Made by a program: the position numbers and the translations under genes. Positions 33,440 to 46,552 of a DNA stretch of 64,000 bases are shown one piece after another; position 1 is the stretch's first letter; each line of letters opens with the position of its first letter. The stretch comes from Liolophura sinensis (Eukaryota > Mollusca > Polyplacophora > Chitonida > Chitonidae). The notes beneath the pieces were generated by a model that had not been told where the DNA came from, made no database searches, and saw nothing but the letters and a program-made list of their open reading frames with translations. Where the stretch lies: the NCBI RefSeq assembly GCF_032854445.1, contig NC_088295.1, positions 87,129,836 through 87,193,835 of the forward strand, read 5' to 3'.

Positions 33440-35640
33440 GTGTATTGGTTCGGAAGGCTAACAGATACTGACATGGGTAGGGCAGATTTGTACAGTGGGG
33501 TAACAGACACTGACATGGGTAGGGCACATTTGTGCAGTGGGGTAACAGACACTGACATGGGTAGGGCACATTTGTGCAGTGGAATAACAGACACTGACAT
33601 GGAAAGGGCACATTTGTACAGTGGGATAACAGATACTGACATGGGTATGGCAGATTTGTACAGTGGGATAACAGACACTGACATGGGTAGGGCACATTTG
33701 TGCAGTGGGGTAACAGACACTGACATGGGTAGGGCACATTTGTACAGTGGGATAACAGACACTGACATGGGTAGGGCAGATTTGTACAGTGAGATAACAG
33801 ACACTGACATGGGTAGGGCACATTTGTGCAGTGGGGTAACAGACACTGACATGGAAAGGGCACATTTGTACAGTGGGATAATAGACACTGACATGGGTAG
33901 GGCACATTTGTGCAGTGGAATAACAGACACTGACATGGAAAGGGCACATTTGTGCAGTGGAATAACAGACACTGACATGGAAATGGCAGATTTGTACAGT
34001 GGGATAACAGACACTGACATGGGTAGGGCACATTTGTGCAGTGGGGTAACAGACACTGACATGGAAAGGGCACATTTGTGCAGTGGGGTAACAGACACTG
34101 ACATGGGTAGGGCACATTTGTGCAGTGGAATAACAGACACTGACATGGAAAGGGCACATTTGTACAGTGGGATAACAGACACTGATATGGAAAGGGCACA
34201 TTTGTGCAGTGGGGTAACAGACACTGACATGGGTAGGGCACATTTGTGCAGTGGGGTAACAGACACTGACATGGGTAGGGCACATTTGTGCAGTGGAATA
34301 ACGGAAAGGGCAGATTTGTACAGTGGGATAACAGACACTGACATGGAAAGGGCAGATTTGTGCAGTGGAATAACAGACACTGACATGGAAAGGGCACATT
34401 TGTACAGTGGGATAACAGACACTGACATGGGTAGGGCACATTTGTGCAGTGGGGTAACAGACACTGACATGGGTAGGGCACATTTGTGCAGTGGGATAAG
34501 AGACACTGACATGGGTAGGGCACATTTGTAGAGTGGGGTAACAGACACTGACATGGGTAAGGGACATTTGTACAATGGGATAACAGATACTGACATGGGT
34601 AGGGCAGATTTGTACAGTGGGATAACAGACACTTACATGGGTAAAGCACATTTGTACAATCGGATAACAGATACTGACATGGGTAAGGCACATTTGTAGA
34701 GTGGGGTAACAGACACTGGCATGGGTAAGGGACATTTGTACAGTGGGATAACACACACTGACATGGGTAGGGCACATTTGTACAGTGAGATAACAGACAC
34801 TGACATGAGTAGGGCACATTTGTGCAGTGGGATAACACACACTGACATGGGTAGGGCACATTAGTGCAGTGGGATAACAGACACTGACATGGGCAGGACA
34901 CATTTGTGCAGTGGGGTAACAGACATTGACATGGGTAAGGGATAAGAGACACTGACATGGGTGAGGGACATTTGTACAGTGGGATAACAGACACTGACAT
35001 GGGTAAAGGACATTTGTACAGTGGGGTAACAGACATTGACATGGGTAAGGGACATTTGTACAGTGGGATAACAGACACTGATATGGGTAAGGGACATTTG
35101 TACAGTGAGATAACAGACACTGACATGGGTAAGGGACATTTGTAGAGTGGGATAACAGACACTGACATGGGTAGGGCACATTTGTGCGGTGGGATAACAG
35201 ACACTGACATGGGTAAAGGACATTTGTACAGTGGGGTAACAGACATTGACATGGGTAAGGGACATTTGTACAGTGGGATAACAGACACTGACATGGGTAA
35301 GAGACATTCGCACAGTGGGATAACAGACACTGACATGGGTAAGGGACATTCGCACAGTGGGATAACAGACACTGACATGGGTAAGGGACATTTGTACAGT
35401 GGGATAACAGACATTGACATGGGTGAGGCACATTTGTACAGTGGGATAACAGACACTGACATGGGTAAGGGACATTTGTACAGTGGGATAACAGACACTG
35501 ACATGGGTAAGGGACATTCGCACAGTGGGATAACAGACACTGACATGGGTAAGGCATATTCGTACAGTGGGATAATAGACACTGACATGGGAAAGACATA
35601 TTTGTACAGTATGCGTGTAGGCAATAACATGGATGAATGA
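33440..35640. repeat. Minisatellite G, 42-bp unit, about 52 copies
   Basis: Unit ACAGACACTGACATGGGTAG then GGCACATTTGTGCAGTGGGATA. Variants GGAAAGGGCAC / GGGTAGGGCAC dominate the left half and GGGTAAGGGAC the right half. With 42 = 14 codons almost every frame stays open: 366 codons on + (33431-34531) and 729 and 737 codons on two different - frames. Simultaneous openness in several frames shows it is the repeat, not selection, that keeps stops out. The array fades at 35600-36010 and that tail is split by a SINE. Confidence 0.96.
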
Positions 35641-35667
35641 TATTCACAGAATAGTCTAACAGAAACT

Positions 35668-35871
35668 TCTCACCAACGCGGTCGCTGTGAGTTCAAGTCC
35701 AGCTCATGCTGACTTCCTCTCCGGCCGTACGTGGGAAGTTCTGTCAGCAACCTGCGGTGGTCGTAGGTTTTTCCCGGGCTCTGCCCGGTTTCCTCCAACC
35801 ATAATGCTGGTCGCCGTAGTATAAGTGAAATATTCTTGAGTACGGCGTAAAACACCAATCAAATAAATAAA
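35668..35871 (+). mobile_element. 5'-truncated SINE inserted in the tail of minisatellite G, 11-bp target-site duplication
   Basis: Begins inside the tRNA-like head (CTCACCAACGCGGTCGCTGT; B-box GTGAGTTCAAGTCC) and contains the shared body and the 3' end CGTAAAACACCAATCAAATA with AATAAATAA. TAACAGAAACT at 35657-35667 is repeated exactly at 35872-35882. The target sequence resembles the array phrase GATAACAGACACT, so the element landed in a decayed array unit. The A-box is missing, so the copy should not be transcribed from its own promoter. Confidence 0.93.
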
Positions 35872-36117
35872 TAACAGAAACTAATATGATAATTACTGGT
35901 ACGTTTGGGTAGCAGACACTTATATGCTAAAGGACACCCTTACAGTTGCACAATGATACTCGTAGCTTAACTTATAGGGAAAGGGACACTCATAAAAACA
36001 CTTTATATATATATTGATATGAAGAAGTAATTCAAATTCAGAAGCTCATAAATAATCATATGGTTAACAATAAGAATGTTCATTGATTGGCTTAAAAATA
36101 CTCATATGAATAAGTGT
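35872..36117. other. Junction between minisatellites G and H, decayed units
   Basis: GTAGCAGACACTTATATGCT then AAAGGACACCC.TACAGTTG is recognisable as a decayed 42-bp G unit. Farther right, AAAGGGACACTCATAAAAAC grades towards the GGATACTCAC phrase of array H. Confidence 0.6.
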
Positions 36118-37512
36118 GAACGGTACTCACTGAAAAGCTGATGTGGATAAGGGGAAAGACTACTCAGAGAGAACCTTTCAGACATTAATGGGGGTAGGGG
36201 TAAGGGATACTCACAGAGAATCTTTTAGACATTGATTTAGATGAGGGTAAGGGATACTCACAGGGAATCTTTTAGACATTGATGTGAATGAAGGTAAGGG
36301 ATACTTACGGAGAACCTTTCAGACATTAATGGGGGTAAGGGTAAGGGATACTCACAGAGAATCTTTTAGACATTGATGTAGATGAGGGTAAGGGATACTC
36401 ACAGAGAATCTTTTAGACATTGATGTGGATGAAGGTAAGGGATACTCACGGGGAATCTTTTAAACATTGGTGTGGATAAGGGTAAGGGATACTCACGGAG
36501 AACCTTTTAGACATTGATGTGGATGAAGGTAAGGGATACTCACAGAGAATCTTTTAGACATTGATGTGGATAAGGGTAAGGGATACTCACAGGGAATTTT
36601 TTAGACATTGATGTGGATGAAGGTAAGGGATACTCACGGGGAATCTTTTAGACATTGATGTGGATGAAGGTAAGGGATACTCACAGGGAATTTTTTAGAC
36701 ATTGATGTGGATAAGGGTAAGGGATACTCACAGGGAATTTTTTAGACATTGATGTGGATGAAGGTAAGGGATACTCACAGGGAATCTTTTAGACATTGAT
36801 GTGGATGAAGGTAAGGGATACTCACGGGGAATCTTTTAGACATTGATGTGGATGAAGGTAAGGGATACTCACAGGGAATTTTTTAGACATTGATGTGGAT
36901 AAGGGTAAGGGATACTCACAGAAAACCTCCTAAATATTGATGTGGATAACGGTAAAGGATACTCATTGAGAACCTCTTAGATTCTGGTGTGGATAAAGGT
37001 AACGGATAATCATAGAGAGCATCTTAGACACTTATGTGGATCATGGTAAAGTATTTTCAAAGAAAACGTTTTAGATGCTGATGTGAATAAGGCATGGTCA
37101 TGGAGAACTTCTTGGATAAAGGTAACTGATATTCATAGATAACCTCTTAAATATTGATGTGGGTTAGGATGAGGGAAAATCATAGAGAACATCTTAGAGA
37201 CTGATGTGAACAACGGTAAGGGATGCTCATAGAGAACTTCTGAGATTCTCATATGGATAAAGGTAAAGGATACTCATAGAGAACCTCCTAGATACTCATG
37301 TGGATTAAAGTAACGGATACTCATTGAAAACCTCGTGGATACTGACGTAATTAAGGGTAGGGGATACTCATTGTGAACCTATCAGATATTGACGTGAATA
37401 AAGGTAAGGGCGACTCATAGAGAACTTGTTAGATACTGATGTGGATTAAGGTAAAGGATACTCATAGAGAACCTCGTAGATATTGATGTGAATAAGGGTA
37501 ACAGATACTCAG
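36118..37512. repeat. Minisatellite H, 47-bp unit, homogeneous core with decaying flanks
   Basis: Unit GGTAAGGGATACTCACAGGG then AATCTTTTAGACATTGATGTGGATGAA. Between about 36180 and 36935 some 16 units are nearly identical. To the right, to 37512, units are increasingly diverged (GATACTCATAGAGAACCTC). The unit length of 47 is not divisible by three, and accordingly there is no long open frame, a useful internal control for the frames in the neighbouring array. Confidence 0.93.
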
Positions 37513-38835
37513 ATATCTCACGTATCCATGATAAGGCTGAGGGTGTCACAAATTACTCGTACTATTGTCAGCGTTAGTAATGACAGGGACAGAGGAAGCG
37601 AAGACGAAGTGAACGATGACTCAATCCTTTTTTCATCTAACAGTCTTATTGTGGGCATACGTATAGCATATCCACATTGATTAAAATTCTACTCATCTTT
37701 CCCTGACGCTGTTATTAATCGTTATCATCATGTAGGTATTTCTTCATTACATTCGTTAATTAAATGAATCTAGATATGACGAAATTAAAAGAGAAAAAGA
37801 GAGAAATGTTTTTGACTGTGTAAATTATATTTATCTTTAATCAGCAATGTATATGAAGCTATTAGAGTAGGTCGTTCACGTTTTCAGGAGTTAATTAGCC
37901 TGGTGTAGAACTGTGTGTTGACGTCGTGTGTTCGTGTATCTGCCGATGCTATCTAACAGTGGTGTAACGTGGGTCAGGTGAGATTAACATCTGATCAGTC
38001 CGATCCTTCAGTTCCTTACCTATTTCCCCATACCTTGTGTCACAGTCTCTACAGACCTAGTGTTAGTATCAATACCCATATATATATGCCCGCTTACAAT
38101 TATAATACAACCTGAATATTTTTTAACGTTTGACTATAACCGCATAGAGTTATTAGAATGTCAGTTCGCATTACTGGCAGCGCGTAAAAACAGTTAGACT
38201 TTGAGCTGTCAGCCCATGCGAGTGACAGAGAGAGGTATTCGGGGTCAGCAGGTGCGAGTTCTTTGCTATGTCGTAGACCTGCGTCTACCCGTTCTCGGCG
38301 ATGTGCACACGAGTTACCAACGCCCAATAGTGAAGGCATATTATCTAATGTGGTCGTGCATACTGTTTATGCTTACAAATGTATACGATGGCGAGTTCCC
38401 CGCAACACTGACGATACTGGTGGAATTTGTGCTTTCACGGTCAGCAGGTACAGTGTCAGTCCAGAAGGTTGAGGAGGTACTAACCGTTCACTGTGCACTC
38501 ATAGAAAGGCCGAAATAGTTAGAATAGCTGGCTGTGTTCAGGCTGTGAAGTCACCGAGTTCACCGGTCGCGGAAATCACGGATGGAGACTATTTTGTCCG
38601 ATGCTTTTTATACTAATGATGTGACTGTTTTGCCCAAGGTTAAATATTGGTCATTGATCAGCTGGCCGCGTAATTAGGTTCCCAGAAAGCTGCTTCATCA
38701 TAGTGACATCTAGGTAGAAGAGCATTGACACCTCCTAGCAGATACACTACGTGAAACAACTCGCTTATCTCATAGATTAACGTCAGTTGTGTACATACTA
38801 TCGTCATTTCCTCATTCTCCCAGATCTATAACTTT
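37513..38835. other. Spacer, no gene recognised
   Basis: Open frames up to 105 codons (38201-38518 +) have no recognisable motif. A short TATATATATG stretch lies near 38080. Confidence 0.45.
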
Positions 38836-39098
38836 AGGGGGTAGCCACAACCTAATGGTTAGCGTGCTTATGCAGCAAAATAACTCTGGAGCCTCTCACC
38901 ATTGTGATGGCTGTGAGTTCAAGTCCGGCTAATGCTGGCTCCCTTTCCCGTCTTACGTAAGAAGGCCCACAGCAACCGGCGGGTAGTCAAGGAATTCCCC
39001 GTTGCCTACCTGGTTTCCTTCTACCATAATGATGACCACCCTCCAATAAGTGAAATATTCTTCAGTACGGTGTAAAACTCCCATCAAATAAATAAATA
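38836..39098 (+). mobile_element. Diverged near-full-length SINE
   Basis: The same family as 13167-13432: head AACCTAATGGTTAGCGTGC, B-box GTGAGTTCAAGTCCGGCT, tail AGTACGGTGTAAAACTCCCA with AATAAATAAATAA. Many substitutions mark an older copy. ATCTATA..AACTTT occurs on both sides (38824-38835 and 39099-39115, with a 5-bp difference), consistent with an eroded target-site duplication. Confidence 0.88.
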
Positions 39099-39739
39099 AT
39101 CTATAGGCTAACTTTGGTTAATGTATCTTATTAAAATTAAGAACTTAAATGAGAAAAAAAAGCCCTGAAAAGTACATAAGTACACGAGCAAGAGTGCGAA
39201 AGTCCTTCCACTTTGACCAATACCTGAGGTGGCATACCATAACTGCCGCTGGTTAAGGAAGCGACGTAACTGCCACAGGTTTGTGGCGTGTGTACATGCA
39301 TTACGAATTACAAATGAATTACTCAAAGAGGCTGTATACCTCAGATTTTTGGTAAAAGACTCCCATAGTCTCTAATCAAACTTCCTCAATTTACCAAAAA
39401 TAGTTATTCAGACTCGTGTCTATAATTTTTATAGTGCTAAAATGATACTAAAATTGGGCAAATTAATAAAACAACCCGTATAGTAAACTTAACGAACTTT
39501 ATTATCGATTTTGAACGATAAGACGTGCACAGACGAGGCTGATATTTTGTGAAAGATAATGTTTTGTAGTCCAATTTGAAATAATAGCAAAACCTTTATT
39601 GGATTTGTGCTGATGGATTTCTTGCCAAAGGTCTCCGGTATAGTCTCCAGTAGGGTCTATGCCAATGCGGAACGCTTGATTGCTATTTATGTAGCAAATC
39701 GTTGGTTAAGTCGCCTTCTGTTTATTCTAGCTATAAAAC
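39099..39739. other. Spacer, no gene recognised
   Basis: AT-rich, short frames only. Confidence 0.5.
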
Positions 39740-39945
39740 GGTGATCAGGTATATGGATGGAAAGTCTGTCACGACGCCAGGTAACGGCCATAATAGTGAA
39801 AGATTCGAACGCTCGACCTCATTAGTTAATAGACTCCAGCGACTAGGGTTTTTGTACACTGTTAGTACGTGACTGTGTCTCTGTGCCACACGACAGCCGG
39901 CACGTTTTGATAGCAGTAGAATTACGTCATCGAGGCCGTGCACGT
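39740..39945 (-). mobile_element. Possible tRNA-derived SINE fragment, weak
   Basis: On the - strand a segment reads CTGGAGTCTATTAACTAATG then AGGTCGAGCGTTCGAATC, a layout like the 3' half of a tRNA with a B box (GCGTTCGAATC). A second tRNA-like head (CGGCCTCGATGACGTAATTC) lies upstream. No matching copy elsewhere in the window. Confidence 0.28.
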
Positions 39946-41374
39946 GAGTAATCCTTACATGTATTTTCAGACAGCAAAACTATTACACAGCCCTGTCAAT
40001 AACTGCCTGATACGCGAGTTAAAAATAAACTTGCATAGTACAATAACCTTACATTCAGTGCTTCTGGAAAGTTATAAAATCGACCTGAGTCGATTCCGTC
40101 TATGACAAGTGAGTGTAAGGTGCATGTTGACATTCGCTGGGTTACAATGAGCTGAGGGCAGCGTCAAGCGGGCGAAGTTGATGACTAACGAAGGACAGCC
40201 CCTGGTAACCAGCGCGACAAACCGTTGACACACAGTCTACCCAACACCACAGCCAGCGAGAGAACCCCACCCTACAAAGCGATGATGCCAGTAACATCTG
40301 CATGATGTATTAGTTTGGGTAAAGCCTGTGGATGAAGCAGATTCATGTGGTGAACGAAGCTCTAACATCACATTACTCATGCAACAAACGCTACATCCGC
40401 TCTATAAACATTTATCTTTTCAGATTGATATTCTACTGCGCAACCTTCCTCCTCGCTCTCACCTATGATTTCTTACCCTTTTGGCAGAACTCTTTCTCAT
40501 TATAATAGAGTATCACTGTTCTGCGTGTCGTTTTCCTGTAATTTACTGGGATAAACGTTAAACAACAGAAGTGTCGTAGCACGGGGTATTTAAGGGAGGA
40601 GGGGGGTTAACTTATTGGAGCCAAATAACAACTGTCTGGAATTCAATGTGCCTTCTGATGTACATCAATGAAATATTGTAGCGTCTAACAGATCATAGTG
40701 ACTATGGATGAGGCCAATTCCAAATAAAGATTGCGCAATATTGTAATTTATGAGCATGGAATGGGGAGATGAGTCAGATGCTAGACAACGTGATGACCTA
40801 ATACAATGGCATCGATGACGATCGGCTTGTTTCCAGGCTGTGCATCGGCCCAGTCTGTGTCTGAGAGCTGAAAACCAAGAAACAGATGGATCCGAAACAC
40901 TGTCTCTTTGACAGACTTTCCCCACAGCATTTCACTCGCCCCTCCTATCAACTAATTTTCTGCTGTTTTTTTTAAGCCCATATTGCCATTTTGCAATCCG
41001 AAAAGGTCGGATTAGGATTATACTATATCATACATAGATGTCAATTTCTTTGGCTTTACTGGTTGAAGATTTCAGTGAAATAAAGCATCAGATTTTACAA
41101 CTTAACGGAATGAAGTAATGTAATATCAGGGGCCAATTTTGTTCAAATTTGTCAGACTCGTTAACATTTTATACGAGTCTTTACCCTAACAGAAAACTAG
41201 TGGGACATCACTCAAGAGTGAATATCTAGCTTAATTTCCAATGGTCTTTGGAACAACTGGGACCAGATCCTTTGGTTAAAGGACATAAGGCATTTTCGTG
41301 TGAGGATAGGAATGGCATAAAACAAACAACTGGTTATATACAGAGGGATGCAAGAATAAACTTGATCCACAGTT
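39946..41374. other. Spacer, no gene recognised
   Basis: Mixed composition. An 86-codon - frame at 40665-40925 is unrecognised. Nothing repetitive. Confidence 0.5.
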
Positions 41375-41715
41375 GTAGGGAGGTCCCTAGTGTATGAAAG
41401 AAAGGGGTCCCTAGTGTATGAAAGATAGGGGTCCCTGGTGTATGAAAGATAGAGGTCTCTAGTGTATGAAAGATAGGGGTCTCTAGTGTATGAAAGATAG
41501 GGGTCTCCAGTGTATGAAAGATAGGGTCTCTAGTGTATGAAAGATAGGGGTCCCTAGTGTATGAAAGATAAGGGTCTCTAGTGTATGAAGATAGGGGTCC
41601 CGAGTGTATGAAAGATAGGGGTCTCTAGTGTATGAAAGATAGGGGTCTCTAGTGTATGAAGATAGGGGTATCTAGTTTGTGAAAGATGGAGGTCTTTAGT
41701 TTATGAAAGATGTAC
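41375..41715. repeat. Minisatellite I, 24-bp unit, about 14 copies
   Basis: Unit AGGGGTCCCTAGTGTATGAA plus AGAT, with CCC/CTC and single-base deletions among copies. Each unit contains a short GGGGTCCC-type near-palindrome. The + strand is purine-rich. Confidence 0.94.
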
Positions 41716-44700
41716 GTACGCCGTTCGTACTATTAAAAGGATAATGATTTCATTCATTTGCCTAGAACATTCTTTACGTCCAACATCACTGAAAACTGAT
41801 GACTGCTTGTCTTTACATAAACGCGTCTTAAATTCATATTTTATGTACTTTCTTAGTGCCTTGTTGGTTTTGTTTGACGGCTGATATACGGACATCTGTT
41901 TTGATTCTTCTTTGTGATCCTCATGGAAGCTGAATAGGCATTCATCTTTATTACATCGTTAGGATGCTTTTGTGAACAGTCACTATCAAAGTGTGACAAG
42001 GACGCCTGCATTTTTACGCGAACTGCTTGACTCTATCCTCATTGTTTGTGTTACATACTCTCTCAGTTATTTGTTGATTTATGCTGAACTCTGCTTGAGA
42101 ATTGGCATTCCGATTCCTGGCCTGTCACGTCCAGTATGGTTGAGGAGTTTTTATACGAGTGCCTATAGCCTAGTTTATTATTAGAGGTGTACACCCAAGT
42201 CTCCACTTTATGAGGTGCCAAAGTATGCCTGTTCTTTATGAATGGTCTTATAAAGGCTCTAGGTTATGAATGGTCAAGCTTTTGTCCTGAAAAAAACCCG
42301 GTGTAAATAAGATAACAAGAAGAAAACAATAAGAGGTTACTATTTACATTGACTGACTTAGATTTGTTGAATTGTTACAGACCAGGTTAGTGTGATAAAT
42401 TTCAACCTCACAAACAGACATACCGGGTCACCGAGATATACAGATGAGGTGACCAGCCAGATACCTGTGACTACGGTAGACCTACATACAGTCACGTACA
42501 GTTATACGGGTACATATTCACGTTTAAATACTTCAATCCTTTCTTGGATTGTGTTTTCATTAAGGCCGTAATGAACTATCAAATTCTAGCTTAGGACCCC
42601 ATATGAAAGCCTTCAGGTTCAGAGATTCCACAAGAAGCACTGTTTTTCTTTTTTGTTTGTTTGTTTTTTTTTTGACCTAGTACTTTTCCATTCAGCCATC
42701 CTCTGGCAGACCCATTTGATTGTTCTCCTTGACACCATTCACATCCGGAACGCTTGCTGTAACCCCTTTTTGGGAAATTCCGGGGTAGCTTTGTTATACA
42801 CCGGTTGACAGGTTGTATAAAATATTCTAAATGTAACGTCTTGATCACAATCAGAGATTTATAACGGATACTGTAACCAAGTCATCGGATTGTTTTACCA
42901 ACCGATGCACTGGATTGGATTTGACCGCACAATTTCAAGCGACAATTCCGGTAATTTTACATAGGAGCGCGAAAATGAATAGGATTTTTTGAAAGTGTAC
43001 AGCTGACATCCTTTGTCATCTTGTTGGTGCTCTGTTGACGTCACATTAGAGATATACTGGTATTTCCACAATGTTTTTAATTTTATGGGCATAATGGACT
43101 GATTTTTTTCTTTTACACTCGATTTTTTTACGTAAATGCTTCACTCATTATACTGGTATGCATTTGGCCTGACGTTCGACAACGATTTGAGAAAAATGGT
43201 GATGAACGTTTGTGATCAACGTTCCAAATTCACAATTCCCAAACCCGACATCATATTTCTACCTGTGTCAACCCTTCTCTTTGTCGCACTTTGTAAACGC
43301 CTAATGATTTTGTATCCAGTTTAATTTAGCATTTTCATTTCGGTCCTAAATTACCAGCCACTATTGGAATGAAAGGGTTTGTAGGTTTTTTGTGTTTTCT
43401 GGGAAAATACAATAAATTTGAATCGATAAATGAAATAAATGAAATCCTCGACAGTGCACGTGTCAAACATCTAGTGTTAATCTCGTTAAAGTCTACGCAT
43501 AGGATTTAATAACTCCTCCAGATTAAGACACCCGTTTGGTAATATCAGGTAAACCAGAGCTCAGCTGAAACAGTTTAGCTTTCTCCACGCCACAGAATGT
43601 CGGTATGATGTATTAACCAGATGGCTTCGGGGTCACTAGCCCTGACAACCCCTCTTACATAATGATATCGTTTATAAAAATACAGGTAGCAACCCAATAC
43701 CTTCGTGATATACACCCGATTAAGTTACATGCAATTTTGGAGCTGCGGAGAGTTATAGCCTGTGTGCGTGTATGAAAATGTATACGCAGTGATATGCACC
43801 TGTGTCTGCCCACATCGTATTGCATTTCCACCTGAACGCCATCCTGACTATACCTAATACAGGTGAGAAATTCAGCGTCGGAATCCACGGCCATTGTTTA
43901 ACCATACATCCAATGAGATTGTGTATGCGGAGGCATAGAGAAGTCGTGTGACGTATGATAAAAGTCCCGTGACGTATGATAAAAGTCCTGTGACGTATGA
44001 TAATAGTTAGAAGGTATACTGGCGCTTTTTATGTGCTGTAACACGAAAAAGCAAATGGAGAGGAAACTTGACAGGTGGCCGATGTGAGAGATGTTATATT
44101 GATGGAAAGTTTTCCAGTGCGGACATGGCCAGCCGTGTGAATATGTCAGGTCTTAATGAACACATGCCAAGTTATGGCTCTGCTAATCTTAATATATACC
44201 CTTTTTTGTTTTCTAAATACGCAATTAGCTATGTTGTCCGACCGTTCTGCACTAAGAACCACATCTTAATACAGAAACATTACTGGCATGTTTTTTATGG
44301 AGCCTTTGTATTTTGCCACCGTTTCTCGGAACGTATAAAACAGGTTAGTCAACATGTGAAGATACCAGAGTGAGTGGCAGGTGGACAGAGGGAGCTGTCA
44401 AGGTGCAGGCTAGCTATTACACTTACTCACACTACAAGAATGGCATTAAACCTGCCAGATAAATCACACGAATTTAGCTTAATTTCTCCCGTTGACATAC
44501 AAATGCATGTGTATTTGGCAAATAATGTGAAAGGCCAAAATGGAAGCATACTTTTGACAAGGTTAATTCCCAAATACCGGTATATTGAGCTGCTGTGTGC
44601 ATACATGCATGTGTAACGCAGGTTTAAAGAAAGCATACATGTTAGCACAATAGTTTCTAGATATGAAGTCAACTGTGTATTATGCGTTACAAATGCACAT

Positions 44701-46552
44701 ATGCACTTCTAAAAACTGTAATGATCTCATACATATACATATTAGCATATTGTCAAAATGTCAGGATTAACCTCTCAAAACTAAATATGATGCTTTTAAT
44801 TTATGAAGCAGTTTTAAATATAGGGTGCCAAAAAAGAAACGAACAGGCGAATTCTACTTGATAAATCCTCTTTAGTTCAAAGTGGGATATTAATTTAAGA
44901 AGCTGTCATTTCCAGTTACACAACGACAAAGTTAGAAATGTCAGCAACCATGAAGTAAACAACAGAAGCTATATTTGTGACGGAAAAGCTTGCATGATAC
45001 TTGACAGATCTCTCATAAGAGCTCCGCTGTATAACGTTGATTATAACCCAGTATTTCTCTGTGTTGAACATCTTTTGTATTCTCACAAACACCAGCTTCA
45101 TACAGTAATATAATATACAGGTCTGATCGTTTGGAGAGGTATACCGTATCATCATGCAATGTCATTGTTAACGGCAATGACTGTTGAATAACGTTTGACC
45201 ATAGGATTGTTAATCAGTTCCACACAAGTAAAATGCAGTTTTAGGGCACATACTGGAACTGTTTCAGTTTCTATGAAACATAACGGATTTCGTTAAGGGA
45301 CGATGATTCTCATGTATTCTCAAAACTTCCAGTCTGGACGAATGAATAATTCGTTCATGGACATTGTGCAATCGTGACATGTTGTAGAATATTAATACAT
45401 TGAATCTCCGATTAACGGATGAGCACAGATTTTCATTCTATATCATGTACACTACAGAGTCATGCTAAGAGGTAGAATGCCAAAGATAATTTCTTCTGCA
45501 TAGGCTTCTTTTGCAACTTCTAACTTAATATCTCCACTGAATTTAGTACACAAAACTGAAACGTGAAGCTTTTAGCCGTTCTGTCTACGTCAGTTCTGGA
45601 GGAAAATCAGTTCTTGATATAATTGAATTTTTCTTCTCCTGCATAACCGGTTTACCTGCTTAAATATACCTCTACAGATCTCCAAATTTGCTCTGATTTA
45701 TATTAGCCACATAGAAATATGCGTAAAACAGCCCCTTCGTGACGCCACAGCATCATTATATATGTGTGCTGTGTCTACGCTGGGATAGTCCATATACTCT
45801 CATACACACTGAGAGCCCTATACAAGCAATATTACAGGCCATATCCAGGCGACATTGAAGCAATTCTTCTCTTGGCCTATTTATACCTACGACTGGCCGG
45901 GTAATGCCCCTGTTGAATGACCCCGCTATTGTCCTGCTGAGAGGCAGCATAGCTGTTCTAGTGTTATAAGATAAACATTATTATCTGATATGGGACGCTT
46001 GTACAGCTCGACAAGGGACAGAAGCACATATTCTGATCTACTGGCTTACGCGTAACCTACATTTTACAGGTGATACTAGTAGCCGCTGATGCAAAAACTT
46101 CTTTCTAGCGCCTTTCAGATGATAGCCTTGGATGAGGGAACCATTCATGGGGGCACTTATATCATTATAAGACCAAGATAAGTTTCCATGAATGTATCAA
46201 AACTGGTTTTACATAGATAGCAATGTGCAGTGCGAAGATACACGGGGTTCGATAGATTTATTAGCTTATCCTTAGCGGCATACAGATACTAATTCATTCA
46301 GACTTTGGATTATTGACGTCAATTTGAATTCCGAGAGCTATAGTAAGGAGATATCGAGTTAAAAAGCTATATTTAGCCACCTTTTGTAATGAATCATTAT
46401 TATGTTATCTTCACTCCGCTTATTTGAAGAAGGCGGTTACCATTTTGGCTCTAACATGATCTAAAAGTAAATTATTCACCGACAGTCAACTTATCGATCA
46501 TTTATTTATTGAGATTAAACCATTTTATACAATTGCCAATGGGTACTCATAT
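41716..46552. other. Long AT-rich spacer, no gene recognised
   Basis: Open frames up to 101 codons (44068-44373 +) with no family resemblance. It holds the 20-bp triplicate at 43947-44007 and nothing else repetitive. Confidence 0.5.
43947..44007. repeat. Three tandem 20-bp units with a CRE-like core
   Basis: GTGACGTATGATAAAAGTCC occurs three times in direct succession (last copy TAATAGTT). TGACGTA is a half-site variant of the CRE/ATF element. It may be a nascent minisatellite or a regulatory triplicate; the sequence alone cannot decide. Confidence 0.7.

Noticed and set aside
33417-35647. 737- and 729-codon - strand frames (Pro/Val/Cys-rich 14-residue repeat) as giant repetitive proteins
   Set aside because: They lie wholly in the 42-bp array, several frames are open at once on both strands, and there is no signal peptide, splice structure or non-repeat domain.
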